Source: Spongilla lacustris (taxonomy: Eukaryota; Porifera; Demospongiae; Spongillida; Spongillidae). From it: a stretch of DNA of 64,000 nucleotides. Below, piece by piece: positions 22,996 through 36,100 of this stretch. The stretch is taken from the NCBI GenBank assembly GCA_949361645.1, contig OX442436.1, forward strand, positions 6,179,981 to 6,243,980, given 5' to 3'. A program made the position numbers and the translations under genes. Within the stretch, counting starts at the first letter, position 1, and each line of letters starts with the position of its first letter. The notes under the pieces were generated by a model. It made no database searches. It was not told where the DNA came from and worked only from the letters and a program-made list of their open reading frames with translations.

Positions 22996-23316
22996 GCGAA
23001 TTTCAATTTCAATTGCCGTCAGGAAAGTAGTAGATCTGCGGAGTCCGCCGTCATCCGGATCCCATGGCTAAGCGTCAGCTGACCATTGCTGAAGTGTTTG
23101 CGGCGTGCAAAAAGTGTACAGTGTATGTACCAATGAATCATTAATCATACGAGTGAGATTTTGTAGTGAAGAAAGCAGAGTCCACTCTTGAGTGCCTAAC
23201 CCTAAAAACACCAGTGGCTAGGGTTTTGGAGCGGAGATGATGGTGCTTACTGCGCTTTCCCAGACACCCTGGCAAGTTCGGAGGGGCACGCCCCCATTCC
23301 CATCCCTAGCTATATG

Positions 23317-23600
23317 CAGGGTTGCCGAAAGTCAGGCCGGGGTCCGGCCTGTGACCAGCCGGTCTGACAGCCCCGGCCTGTCAGATCGGCCTGCCAGGTC
23401 GATATTAATAATACATTCATAGCTAATTGATAATTTGATCGCTTACATGTAGATTGTATGAATGGCCTTGAATGTTGTTCAGACTCATTTGTGCTGCGCA
23501 CGAATCCACTTCAGGTACTCCACTTTTATCAGATGTGCTTCCTCCAACCCCGATCTTTGCATACATAATCCAGACGAATTCGTAATTACCGTAGAGTATT

Positions 23601-23636
<36 letters not shown>

Positions 23637-24633
23637 AAAAAAAAAAAAAAGGTCCCGTGTTTAAACGAGCGTATCGACGTAATCATGAACGCAGCTGCGT
23701 GAGCTGCGTGCCATACTTTAAACTCCTGCTGGAGTGCCAGTTCTTTCCTCAGTGAAATGTTTAAACGGGTACGTGGAAGTTTTAAAGATTACGTCGATAT
23801 ACGTTTGTTTCCCACTAAGTAGAAAACAAAACACTAACTCTACTTCCATTGTTTGGTCGCATTTCAAGGTGCGCAGAGTCTATATATCTTTCATATAAAA
23901 GAACTCTAGCTGCTAAAAGCTAAAAAGCCCCCACTTGAACAGTATTTTACAATGAAGGTCATGCACCACTCATATTTTATGTCATCTGTTGATCACAACT
24001 CCATGCATGAGTTGCACTTGCAACCTTATTCATGTAAGTACATGTACATTTTTGGTAATGACAACGTGAGTTTCTCATTCTCGTGCACAACTGACCATGC
24101 TAAAGAACTCCATTACTCGCATGACTTCTCTAATGCATCATGTACATGTTAATCACTTGGAACAGGAATCTATAACCCACATCAATGAAGCTGTCCAGTA
24201 CATCCCCCACCCCCATCCCCAACCCCACCTCATTCACCTCCATAAAAATGGTTGGTAGTATATGTAATGTGGAACACTCGACACAGAAATATGCTTTGGC
24301 CTTTATCTCTATATGTGATCAGGCATGCAGTTTACATTTATGTACATGTATGTATTATTTGCACTTCCAATACTGCCAATGCCACACATGCAGAGTCAGT
24401 AATCCTTCCTAACTGAGACAGAGCACCCTGAAATCAGTCAAAGCTGTGCATCTATATATGATCTCTGATAACACAATGCATGTAATTGCTGGCGCATGCA
24501 TTGGTGTGACAATCTACTCCCCCTTTGTGGGCGGATCCCGGCCTGTCAGGTGAGAGTCCGGCCTGCCAGGCCAAGCGGACAGTCCGGCCTGGCAGGCCGA
24601 CCTGTCATGCCGGGCTCGCCTTCGGCAACCCTG
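23317..24633. mobile_element. Innermost TIR element (CAGGGTTGCCGAA ends)
   Basis: Inverted ends CAGGGTTGCCGAA and subterminal GGCCTG-rich inverted repeats; flanked by gctatatg (23309-23316) and cctatatg (24634-24641), a 7 of 8 match for an 8-bp target duplication. Length 1,317 bp. Contains a poly-C/poly-A tract at 23604-23651. No transposase ORF recognised. Confidence 0.75.
23604..23651. repeat. Poly-C (about 30) followed by poly-A (about 15)
   Basis: Homopolymer tract inside the innermost nested element. A poly-G tract of about 27 lies at 24697-24723. Lengths of such tracts are unreliable in assemblies. Confidence 0.8.
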
Positions 24634-24777
24634 CCTATATGCCCCCCCTAACACAAAATCCTGTATCCGCCCCTGGGGGCGGCATTTAATATGAATGGGG
24701 GGGGGGGGGGGGGGGGGGGGGGGCGGCCGCCCCCCCCAAGGCTATGCTAGATCCGCCACTGCTTCCCACTCGGACAG

Positions 24778-25830
24778 CAGGGCCGCCGGAGCCGGGGCGG
24801 CTGGGGCGGCTAAGGCCGCCCCACTTTTTATTGGGTACATTAATAACTTTAATTAACTACGCACTTATTTAGACAGCTGGTAATTCTTTCGCCGTACCGA
24901 TTCAGAATAGTGTACATGCATGCATGTCTTGCAGCAAGTTGCCGCTATTCGAAATCGGTGACAAGGCACACCAGCCTTTGAACTTTAGCTTTCCCCAGCA
25001 TGAATTTGGGAAATTATCAGTCGTGAAGCGCTCCAGTGGTTCCAATTAAAGGTGGCCATGGCTACATTACGATGTTAATCGTGCTCAAGCTTTCTGCTTT
25101 TCGTCTGTCATGACTTACAAGAATAATTACAAGAATAACTATTTACTACCACAACTTCTTTAACTCTTTGGGTGCCAGATGTGTATAATAATGATATAAA
25201 TATGTACATGGTACACCTTGTGTATGTACATTACATGTATCAAATAATGTTTGCATGTCACTCAAGTACTGTACATCAGTACATGCATATGATTTGCTCC
25301 ATAAACTGTCAATTGCTGATAACTATACTTGCGTTAGTTTCTCCCACATCAAAAATGTGCACACATAGCATATGACCTGTGGGATGCACTGGTAACAGTT
25401 TATGTAGTGTTGCTGAAATGTGAAGAGTTGTACTATTTGCTATGATTAGTTTATGCATGCACCATATTCCTCCTAGCCTACTAAACTCATTGCACCCATC
25501 TTCAAGAACAGAATGGAGTTATTGTTGTACATCCATTTACATGTATGTCCTGATATCATGGACATTGGACTGTGATATATAAATAATTATGCCCTTGGCA
25601 CCCAAAGGGTTAGAGAAATCCTTCATATCTACGAGATTTAATTGCGTGAAAGAAGTTTACAAAGTTCTAAATTTACGAATTCATTGCATACATGTAGGAG
25701 ACAAGTATTTGGAATTTAAGGAAAATGATTATTGTACGGAATTATCTAACTTTTGGTATCGATAAGTGCGATAATTAAGTCATGAATATTAATGAGCCGC
25801 CCCAATTGTCGACTCCTTCCGGCGGCTCTG
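24778..25830. mobile_element. 1,053-bp TIR element with 5-bp target duplication GACAG
   Basis: Ends CAG(G/A)GCCGCCGGA in inverted orientation. GACAG flanks it at 24773-24777 and 25831-25835. It interrupts the left arm of the foldback element and itself hosts the TTAA-type element 25164-25609. Confidence 0.7.
25164..25609. mobile_element. 446-bp TTAA-type MITE
   Basis: Inverted ends C(T/C)CTTTGGGTGCCA. Flanked by TTAA at 25160-25163 and TTAG at 25610-25613, a decayed TTAA. No coding capacity. It is nested inside the 24778-25830 element. Confidence 0.7.
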
Positions 25831-26176
25831 GACAGTGATCCTTCGGCCGATCCATTCCTGGTCAAACTATGCTGCCAACAGTAATTTTGACCGAGTCCGA
25901 CATACCCGGAGCCTTTTAAAATGGATGGCTTTAAAAAGGCTCTGGGTATGTCAGACTCGGTCAAATTTACTGTTGGCAGCATATAGTTTGATCAGGAACT
26001 GGATCGGCCGAAGTATCAATGTCTGAGCGGGAAGGAATGACTCCGAGCATTGCCATTTTATTACGCAAAGGTCCGCGAACGTGACACGATATCTCTAGGC
26101 AACCGCTGTGGTTTTTACTCCAGACGTGACGTTTATCGTATACTTCCGATCTTTCATGCAAAGGGTCCAATGCGTG

Positions 26177-29100
26177 GTGTGCTTTATTGATTTGGGCTGC
26201 AAATTCCTGTTCCAGGCGATTAACATGTAAGTGATGCATTAGAGAAGTCATGCAAATAATGGAGTTCTTTAGCATGGGACTGACAAAACTCACTTTGCAG
26301 GAAACAAACGTGTACTGACTTACAAGGTTGCAAGCGCAGCACAATGGGGATGTGACAGACACATTATGTTAAGAATCACGAGTGATGGCACAGATAATTA
26401 TATATCCCTGCTGCACATGCATGTATACGTGCACTTGGCTTTCAAAAAACAAGATAGTGAAACGTTCACTTGTATACGCAAAGCTGGTATGATAATGACA
26501 AGTGTAAATGTCAGTACTCTCACGTGTGCGCACAACTTATAGTGAGTCATGGTTGACCTAACGTATACTTTTAAAATCGTTCTGCTGTTACTGTTACTAG
26601 AGGTAGACATTCATATGCCGTTCCTGTATTCAAAGCAACGGCAATTTAAACAGTCCTTTTCTGCTACAGCTAGCGCTAAGAAAGCCTCATCTCATGCAGT
26701 TAGATTTAATTGCTTCAGCAATTTTAATATGGCACCAGGTATTGGTTGGAAGTGCGGGACACTGCTTAGTGAAAGACCTCACACGTTCATAGTATTTAAA
26801 TGGTTAGACTTTGTTAAAAAATCATCGCCAAATCGTTGACATCGGCAATAAGTTAACAAGGTTGATTCCTAACAAAATGCATGTATGTAGTCAATATACT
26901 CAATAGCAACAAGCTGCCATTAAAACATACTGATCTCGGAACGATCAGCGTATGACAGTACAAAACTTTCTTCCACAGAAACGCGAGCAGTGAAGCTGTG
27001 CGTGGTTAATTAATACCAATTAATATTATTTAAAAAATACTGCATGCATATTACTAAAGTATATAGCAAATAATATACCCTTACGTATTTATCGATTTCC
27101 TCGGACCTATAAACGCTGACGCACCTGATTCGATTCACGAATAAGGCCCGGCAGCTGGACTGACGTAGGACTGTTTATACATCCGTAGCTTACACATGCG
27201 GTCTATATAAGATCTAATTAATAAACCAACCCCCCCCCCCCCCCCCCCGTTCTAATATATACCTTTCCACACGCGTGATTAGGAGTAATAGTTTTATCGA
27301 TCCTCTCATACCAACTATAGAGCGGCGCACAGCGATGAGCATCAAGATGTAAGTTCTCTTTGCATGCCCAAAACAATAGATTTACTATGCATGAAGTCAT
27401 GAAGAATTGAGATGCATGTTTGCACAAATATACAAGTTAGACCTATAGCGTAAAGTCGAGGCACTGGGGTGGCCTCCTGTGATCAGGAGATAGCCGATCG
27501 TCGATTAGACCTTTACGAAATTAAGTAGGAGGTTGGCTATCCCCTCAACCCAATTACAAGCATTAATTCTTTTTTTAAAAGTTTCACTGCGGACTGTGCC
27601 GGGTATACTTTTTATCTCGAGATATTTCCAGGAAGCTGGTCTGAGGCCTTCCTGCAATTGCAAGACTCGGTGCATGCAGTTCAGTTACTATAACGCTTTT
27701 GCGCCACTCCTCCACCGCTTGCTGTAGTTTTTCGGCGTGCAATAATAAAACCGCTGAGCTGAGCAAGCCCAGCTAAGCCTCAGTAGAGAAGGGTTGTGCA
27801 CGAGATCTCCGTCCCAGCGTTTCTAATTATAGCACGAACGATTCGCCCAGATACATAGCTAGCACCCTTGACTCTCATGGTAGTGGACGGAGCGCAGCGA
27901 TGATGTAATCCATCCACTGCCGTGGGTCTGGATACGAGACTACGTCTCCACGATGCCACCGAATGCTAAATATAGTAAACATTCCCATGACAATTCGTAT
28001 AAGTTATGGTATATTCTAGTTGTTTCTCAGGTGTTGTTAGAGGAAATGGTATTTCAGTGACCTCTGAATGGTCTTAGCTAAAAACAACCACCCTACATCC
28101 GGCAGTACATGTGACGTCACTGACTACAATTGCTACACGAACTGACTGGATAGCAGTGACTCGTAAAATAGGTCTATATGTCCTCACTAGGTGCTCAACT
28201 AGATACACTGAATCTATTATTAATAAATTCTTTCACGTTTCTACCTGTCACCTTTATAGAATTTGCTGATAAATAGAGATATGCGAGAAGGCTGTCCTGA
28301 ATAATTCATGTCGTTATAGGAGTATATGCCGTTTGTACCTCAAATACTCCAATTCTTATCAATTCCTTAAATAATACTTTCCGATTTATCAATCATCGAG
28401 GAGTGTGATACAGTGATGTTGCAACTCTGCAGTCACTGGTACAAAACTAACAATGCATGATGTGCACTGCATGGATTATGAAATATACCTTCTCGGTGGA
28501 GGTGCATGCATACAACCTGCCTAGAGCACCAGCGAATTGCTGGCGAATGTTCGAGCACTGCTTTATCGCTCAATGTCCTCCTGCTACTATAACTTGCATT
28601 TGCAGAAGGGAAGCAGGAATCTATGGTAAACCTGATTAGCCTGGGGACCAGTATACGGGTTTATGTCATGCATGACGACCCTTGAACCTCTAAATCACCG
28701 CGTCAGATGCCACCTAGTATATTAATACTGATAATACTGATGCGTTTTGAGCTTTTCGCAAACAATGGAATTTTAACAGATATCTAAAATTCCAAACATG
28801 TTGCCTCAACGACGTCAGTTGAAACCGATCACTCGCAAGGCCCCATGCCGTGCCGGGCCATGCATTGATGCAACCATAAGGTGTAATATCACATCTGGCA
28901 TAACGATGAGCACCAATACATGAAAGATTCATAAACAGTTATCTTTTGCTAGTTATATTCAAAACAACAAAACAAGCTAGAAGACCACTACAATACTTTA
29001 TAAAATAGTTATCAAATAAGTGCTTCTTCCGTAATAGCTCTATAACAATATAAATTTTGAAATCATTTGGATATCCATATCTTGCGCTACTATTGAAATC

Positions 29101-29646
29101 AACTTTAATCTTGCTTAGGGTAGTTTGGTGCCTGGTCGTGTTATGTTAATAGAGGGCTAGTATGCTGATTTATGAGGGTGTTGATATAATAACTGAACTA
29201 CCTACAATAATACTGCAATTGCCTAATGATGGTAATGTATTTTATCCATCAGTTAATTCTTTTTTATCCTGAGTTATACAGTTTATACTGATCCAAAAGA
29301 TATCAGTAGTCCAAACCAAAGGAGGTTAAAGCAATTTGCCTCAAAACAAACCCGGAAGCAAATCAGAAAGCATGCCACTGATCCTTCCAATATTTATGCA
29401 CTCGCCTCATGAAATAAAATGCATCCTACTGCAAATGTGTGCTATTCTAAATATGTTGTGGCCATGTAATCCTCACACGTGTTATCTTTACACACAAATC
29501 CTCATACATGCATGTAATCCTCAAACATGTGGCGATGTGGAGTGCGGCAATTTGTTTTTCCACACAGCCATAATAATGAAAACACTCACAAGACAAACTA
29601 TCACACTCCACCTCTCTTTCCCATCCCTTTTCCCCACTCCAGTGTC
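26177..29646 (+). other. Upstream flank of gene 2 (putative promoter/5' UTR region)
   Basis: About 3.5 kb without a recognised gene, conserved with 40131-43526. A small open stretch at 26549-26839 starts with a hydrophobic run (MVDLTYTFKIVLLLLLL) and has a counterpart at 40493-40744, but their 3' ends differ in frame. The start codon of gene 2 follows a pyrimidine tract ending in cag (29640-29642), so a non-coding 5' UTR exon may exist upstream. Confidence 0.4.
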
Positions 29647-30144
29647 ATGTCCACCATCTTGTGTGTATTCATCATACTGATGACATCATGGCTACCTGTG
29701 AGAGGTGAGAAGCTGTTTTCCTAGAGATGATGATGTATGAATATGTTTATGCAGGTCAGACTGTTGGGATCACCTGGAATGGTATGATGGTTGCCAACAA
29801 CAGTCTGGTGACCCTCACAGTAGTTATACAGAGAGCAAACATAGCAGTAGGGACTGGAGGCCTGTACCCTCTGGTGTGCCAGGGTATAGCAGGAGGACAG
29901 TGGTATCAACCAAATGGAGTCCTGTACCCAGCAGCACTCCCTATAACCACTCCTGGAGGTTATGGTCAACTAAACAGGGCACTGTATCGTGCTACTCCTT
30001 CTGTCTTCCCACATGGTGTTCAATGTTGTACCAATACCACCATCACACTCTGTGTTGGAATGTACACTGATCTCACACAAGCAGCATCATTAAGCCTATC
30101 TACAGCAGCCCCTACTAGCTATGCTCTCTCTGTAGCAGCCACTT
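29647..30144 (+). other. Gene 2 signal peptide and N-terminal cysteine domain of unknown family
   Basis: Exon 1 encodes [19 protein letters not shown], a typical signal peptide. Exon 2 (29755-30144) encodes about 130 residues with cysteines at 'LVCQG', 'GVQCCTNT' and 'TLCVGMYTD' and a Trp in 'GITWNG'. It could be a very diverged Ig fold, but I do not recognise it. Gene 3 has the same exons almost unchanged. Confidence 0.65.
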
Positions 30145-33100
30145 GTAAGTAGAGTGGAAAGTACATCACATTTGTTATGGAAGTGTTGACTCTCCCACAG
30201 ATGGTCCTAACATCACAGGAGGTGTCCAGTTTCAGCTGTTGACACCTACCAATGTTGATCCACCAATGTTCCAGTTGACCTGCACCAGCACTAGTTCTCC
30301 TCCTACAACTGTGCAGTGGACCTTTAATGGAAGTCCAGTCAATGGTGCTAACTATACTTCCTCTCAGATAGTGACAGATCGACCAACATCTACTTACAAC
30401 AACACCCTGACTGTGACTGGGAGATCACCTGGGATGTACACATGCAGTGTCACCACTACCTGCTCACCGGTGTGTGGAACTAATAATGCATTTACTCTCA
30501 ATCCAAGATCCACTACCTCATCCCTCAATGTACCAGGTAAGTACTGCCTATGAAGAGTGTCTTGTACCTATAGACATGTACCTCTATACAGCTCCTCCTG
30601 GCCCACCCACTGGTATCACTGCTGTGCAGTCTGGTCCCACATCTGTCAGTGTCTCTTGGACTGCACCAACCTCAGGTGGTCCAGTGAGCAGATATGATAT
30701 CTACTATGTGGCTAATGGAGTCCCAAGTACAAGTGGTGGTTCAACCACTTCTACCTCTTATGTCCTAATCGACCTTCAAGTTGGGGTTCAGTACAACATC
30801 TCTGTCATAGCTGTGGGCACATACATACCATCTCTGCAGAGTGCTACCTTTGTAGGTAAATTAATACCTCTAGTATAAATGCATGGCATGTCTGTGACTA
30901 ATAAAAGACGAACACATGTAATCAGTAGCTCTATAAATAGATATTCATTTTTGCACCAAAACATTACAACAAACATTGAAGGGGGATACAAAATCACCAA
31001 CAGTTTGTAGCCATTTTGTTGTCTGTTTTGACAGGGGCACATGCGTACAAATGGAGGATAGAGAACAATTAGCATACAATGGCTTTGGCACACAGGTCTA
31101 ACTCACTCTCCACCATTTACTGCATAGGTGTAGGAACGGGTGTGGGGATGTGGGGAGGTGCATGGGAGGGTTCCCCCAATCTTGGGCATTATGTATAAAA
31201 GTACTGTTTGATGATAGGGGGAGGGGGAGGGGGAGGGGAGGGGGAGGAAGAGATTTGGAAATATAAGTGGATTGTGACTGAATCAAGCACCACAATGGCA
31301 ATGGTTACACTTTTAGCATTCACATTCATTTGGGTGCATCAAAGACAGATATATGTAGAATCAAATTACCTTGATTAGTTACTGGCATTTGCAACAAGTG
31401 GGCAATCCTCACTCCTAGGCTCCTGGGTTATAGGGTTCTATAACCATTGCTGACAGAGTGTTCTACAATCATTGTTGAAACACTAAGAGGGGAGACATTC
31501 ATCTCTGAGCTTGGCAGTTCAGTTGTCTTAATATGTACTTACATTACCTACACAGCATTAGGTAATGTGACCATCACCGGTAGTGGGACCACACCCACTG
31601 CTGGGTCACCATACACACTCACCTGCAATGTTCCAGTCATTGGATGGAATGGAACACTGACCATCCAACTGACAGCTCCAAATGGAGGTGTGCTCACCAG
31701 CAATGTATCAGCTAGTCCAGGGATGAACTACACACTCCAGTGGCCATTCTCCCCTCTCCACACATCTGATGGAGGACAGTACTCTTGTGTTGCCAATGGT
31801 CTTACCATCTCCTCAAATTCTTCATATACCCTGGCTATCTCAGGTCAGGGCTAATACAAATTTAATGATTCACTGGATTTGTGTTAAAGAATGGAATTAT
31901 GCAATAATGACACACTTATTAATAGGTAAATTTGAAAGGAGCATGAAGATTGAATGCTCTTTAGATATTTTTTGGTTTTGAAATAGTTATTCAGTACAAC
32001 AAATACATCAACGATTAAATACCTCTGTGTATGCCGTATGCACTAATCACATCAAAACAGAGCATTTCATACCACCTCCCTCCCACAGTCCCTCCTCCAC
32101 TCATCATCCCCATGGCTACCCCAAGTCAAACTGTCTCAGAGGAAGACAACATGACCCTAAGCTGTGGTAGTCAGCTGAGTCCTTATGTGGATACCCCAGT
32201 GGAGGTGGTAATCACTTGGACAGGACCAGGGGGAGGTGGTCTGATGGGATCCAGTACAGCCTTGCTGGGGGGAACATACCAGAGCTCACTGCTGGTGATG
32301 TCATTATCACCTGACAGGACTGGCACTTACAACTGTTCAATGTCTGTCCTTCCAAACAACTCACCATATGTGACAGGAACAGAGAACTATAAGACAATAG
32401 AAGGTAAAGACATCAATGTCCATGGATTAATGGTTGATGTCTTCCCCTCTGCAGTTGCCCTCCACACAGTCACAGTAATGGCCTCATCAACCACACCCAC
32501 TGCAGGAATGAACTACACACTCACCTGTACAGCAGTAACTTCTAACAATGTGCCCTCTAGCTCACCTCCTCAGCTGTCATGGAATGAAATGATCTTAGGA
32601 GATGGGACCCAGACTAGGCAAAGTACTATAGGAAATACCACCACCTTGAGTATCTCATTTGACCCTCTCTATACCTCTGATGGGGGAACCTACACTTGCC
32701 AGTCCAATCTCAGCTATCCTGTTAGTTCAGTAATCACTAAATATAGCGACGCCATCATTCGAAGTAAGAGATACCTGCTCCAGTTGTCATATTTACACTA
32801 ACCATGCTTTACATCTAGTACCCACACCATTTGTTACCATAACAACACTGAACCCTGTTGTACTTGTCAGGGGTAATATCACCCTGACCTGTAATATCCA
32901 GTTGGACCCATCAGTGGACAGTTCAGTGATGGTGAACAGTACATGGACTGCACCAGGGGGAGCTACCCTCAGTGGTAGTAATCCTTCATGGACTGGATCA
33001 TCCTACCAGAGCACACTGATGTTGACTTCCCTGGGGACTGGAAATGCTGGGAACTATACCTGCTTAGCATTAATCTCACCTATTAATAATTCATTCCTTC

Positions 33101-36100
33101 TTCGGGCATCAGGAATATCATCTATTCTGGGTTGAGTATTGTGCAAACAATGATATCATTCTTTTCATATTTATCATTTCATTTCAGTTTCAGTGCACAC
33201 AGTAAACATCAGCACTTCAGGCAGTCCAGTGGCAGGACAGATGTACACACTCACCTGTACTGGGAGGATAGTGGGGAACACTTCACTTACTCCTGTGGTG
33301 ACATGGAGAAACTCAAATGGATTGGTTACCAGTGGAAATGGCATCACTGTATCCAATGGTAACCTTACATTTAACCCTCTTCACACCTCTCATGGAGGGC
33401 AGTACATCTGCCAGTCTAAACTAAGCTCACCATTCAGCACAATAAATACATCAGTGATGAATATCATTGTTCAAAGTACATATTTAGCATGACATCAGTG
33501 CTGAGCATTACATGCTATTTCCTTTCCAGTCCCTCCTCCCACTGTCACCATCACCTCCACACCCATCACTACTTCATACTATGCTGGTACACCACTCAAC
33601 CTCACCTGCACTGTTCAGCTCACCCCACAGGTTGACACTCCTGTTAATGTAACCACAGTGTGGTACAGAGGTGGACCATCAAACATAACTATTGATAACT
33701 ACACCACCATCTCACCACTGTCCATCACCAGCTCCTCCTCCTATGTCACCACACTCATGTTTAACCCTCTTGGTACTGCAGACAGTGGGTGGTACTACTG
33801 TAATGTCTCTGTCCAACCCGGGGCTCCCTACATCATCTCAGGAGTGGGAGGTGGTTCACTGTCCCTTCAGGTCCTAGGTCAGTGGTACCAATACACTCCA
33901 TTCATCCTCACCATCTCTGCTCCCTCCTCTTCCATCAGGTCTTCCTGCTCCAAATGTCACCATCACTCCCTCCCTCCCTCCACCCTCTCTTGGTGCAGTA
34001 TACTCACTAAAATGTCAGGCCATGGAGGTAGCTTGTCTGGTCTTACCTGTTGGTCTGACTTGGACCAGGGCAGATGGCTTGTACCTGGGGACCAACAGCA
34101 CACTCACCCTAGGTTCACTGGGGATGGCTGACCTCACCTCATACCACTGCACAGCTGTGATCTCCTTACCATATAAGGGCATTAACAGTGTTGGTTCATC
34201 AGCTGCAGATGTAGCTGTGAGAAGTGAGTTATGGCCATCTCCCCACACTCCATCACTTCACACACACCTACCCATTCACAGCCCCAGGTGTGGTGAGTGG
34301 TCAAACAGTGATGACACCATCAGATAGTACCTCTGTGATCAGTTGGAGTCCACCACAGCTGACCTATGGAAGGCTAATAGGCTACACCCTCTCCATTGTA
34401 CAGCTACTGGACTATGGGGTGCCTGTTTGTGGTAGTGCAGTGAACACTTCTGTTGATGTCACAGTGATGTCATATTCTTGGAGTAGACTAAGTGAGTATG
34501 CTTATTCCACACCCCCAGTTTGAGGTGTTAACCCTGTATGCACCCAGACCCAGGAGTACCCTACCAGACTTGCATCAGTGCAGTCAACCCACTTGGTCCT
34601 GGGGACCAGTGGTGCAAGGTTTTCTTCACAGCGGAGCTGGGTAGGCCATGATGTCATATGACATCACAGGAGGTGTGGCAATGACATCATGTACCCTGGT
34701 GTCCAGTCCCCAGTGTGGCCCCTGTGGGAGTGATGGTGTCAAGATCAGCAGATGGTCTGAGCATGAACGTCAGCTGGTCACCTCTGACCCTCTCACAGGC
34801 CAGAGGGTTTGTGGACTATGTCATCACCTATGGACCAGTTGGAGGCATCTCCAACCAGTCACTAACAGCCAATGGGACATATATTGTGGTGACATCATTG
34901 AACGCAACTGCATCATATATAGTGATGGTCAGTGGTCAGACCAGTTTAGGACTGGGGCCAAGTGCATCAGTGATTTCTTCTGCTAGTAGGTGCTGACATG
35001 TCCACCTCTATAGCTGTAGTTTGGTGAACCATACATGTCCACCTCTATAGCTGTAGTTTGGTGAACCATACATGTCCACCTCTATAGCTGTAGTTTGGTG
35101 AACCATACATGTCCACCTCTATAGCTGTAGTTTGGTGAACCATACATGTCCACCTCTATAGCTGTAGTTTGGTGAACCATACATGTCCACCTCTATAGCT
35201 GTAGTTTGGTGAACCATACATGTCCACCTCTATAGCTGTAGTTTGGTGAACCATACATGTCCACCTCTATAGCTGTAGTTTGGTGAACCATACATGTCCA
35301 CCTCTATAGCTTTAGTTTGGTGAACCATACATGTCCACCTCTATAGCTTTAGTTTGGTGAACCATACATGTCCACCTCTATAGCTGTAGTTTGGTGAACC
35401 ATACATGTCCACCTCTACAGCTGTAGTTTGGTGAACCAAACATGTCCACCTCTATAGCTGTAGTTTGGTGAACCATACATGTCCACCTCTATAGCTGTAG
35501 TTTGGTGAACCATACATGTCCACCTCTACAGCTGTAGTTTGGTGAACCAAACATGTCCACCTCTATAGCTGTAGTTTGGTGAACCATACATGTCCACCTC
35601 TATAGCTGTAGTTTGGTGAACCATACATGTCCACCTCTATAGCTGTAGTTTGGTGAACCATACATGTCCACCTCTATAGCTGTAGTTCGGTGAACCATAC
35701 ATGTCCACCTCTATAGCTGTAGTTTGGTGAACCATACATGTCCACCTCTACAGCTGTACTTTTTTTTACATATATGATGCAAGGACCTATCACTCACATG
35801 CACACCTCCAAAGGTTCCACCAGTACAGTTAGCACAAGTTCACATCCCACAACAAGTCCAACACCTCCCACTGCTGCTTCTGGTAGCTCCTTGGCGATTG
35901 CACCTATTGCTGGGGCATTAATTGGAGGCATTTTGGGTGTCCTTGGAGTGGTCTCAATAATAGTTAGTATTCTCATATTATGGTTAGTTATTGCATGTTG
36001 TTGCATGAATTAAACTGCGTTTGGTTGTTAGGTCAAAGAGGAAGGGAAGATTTGTAATAGGAAGTACATCACCTGATGCCAGCATGCATAAAGGGAAGTC

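Larger units (their letters stand above)
22469..24675. mobile_element. Nested TIR element with CAG(T/G)GGCGGATACAGG ends
   Basis: The left end at 22469 and the inverted right end at 24660-24675 share a 16-bp TIR. The interior contains the 24-bp satellite (22664-22995) and the inner element 23317-24633. A clear target duplication was not found, so the class is uncertain although the TIR resembles its hAT host. Confidence 0.65.
21546..24761. mobile_element. 3.2-kb hAT-type element (non-coding), host of further insertions
   Basis: TIRs CAGTGGCGGATCTAG at both ends (inverted) and 8-bp target duplication CTTCCCAC at 21538-21545 and 24762-24769. No transposase is seen. The interior has G/C homopolymers and another TIR element starting at 22469. 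Confidence 0.85.
21406..26168. mobile_element. Foldback element (arms about 235 bp) split by nested transposons
   Basis: The left arm is in three pieces: 21406-21545, 24770-24777 and 25836-25919. It pairs with the continuous right arm 25931-26168, read in reverse. Removing a hAT element (21546-24761) and a 1,053-bp element (24778-25830) together with their target duplications restores a contiguous palindrome of roughly 480 bp. The outer end on both sides reads GG(C/A)CCCTTTGCATGAAAG. The right end lies within about 10 bp of the start of the gene 2 segmental duplication. No flanking target duplication is evident. Confidence 0.8.

Noticed and set aside
22592..23071. 159-residue repetitive ORF (FVQRSVRT repeats) and its reverse-strand twin
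   Set aside because: Product of a 24-bp satellite open in several frames; no start context, domain or splice evidence.
34501..34547. Acceptor at 34517-34518 (cccccag) for the second half of the FN3 domain
   Set aside because: It gives TGA at once in the required phase; the acceptor at 34546-34547 keeps the frame in all three genes.
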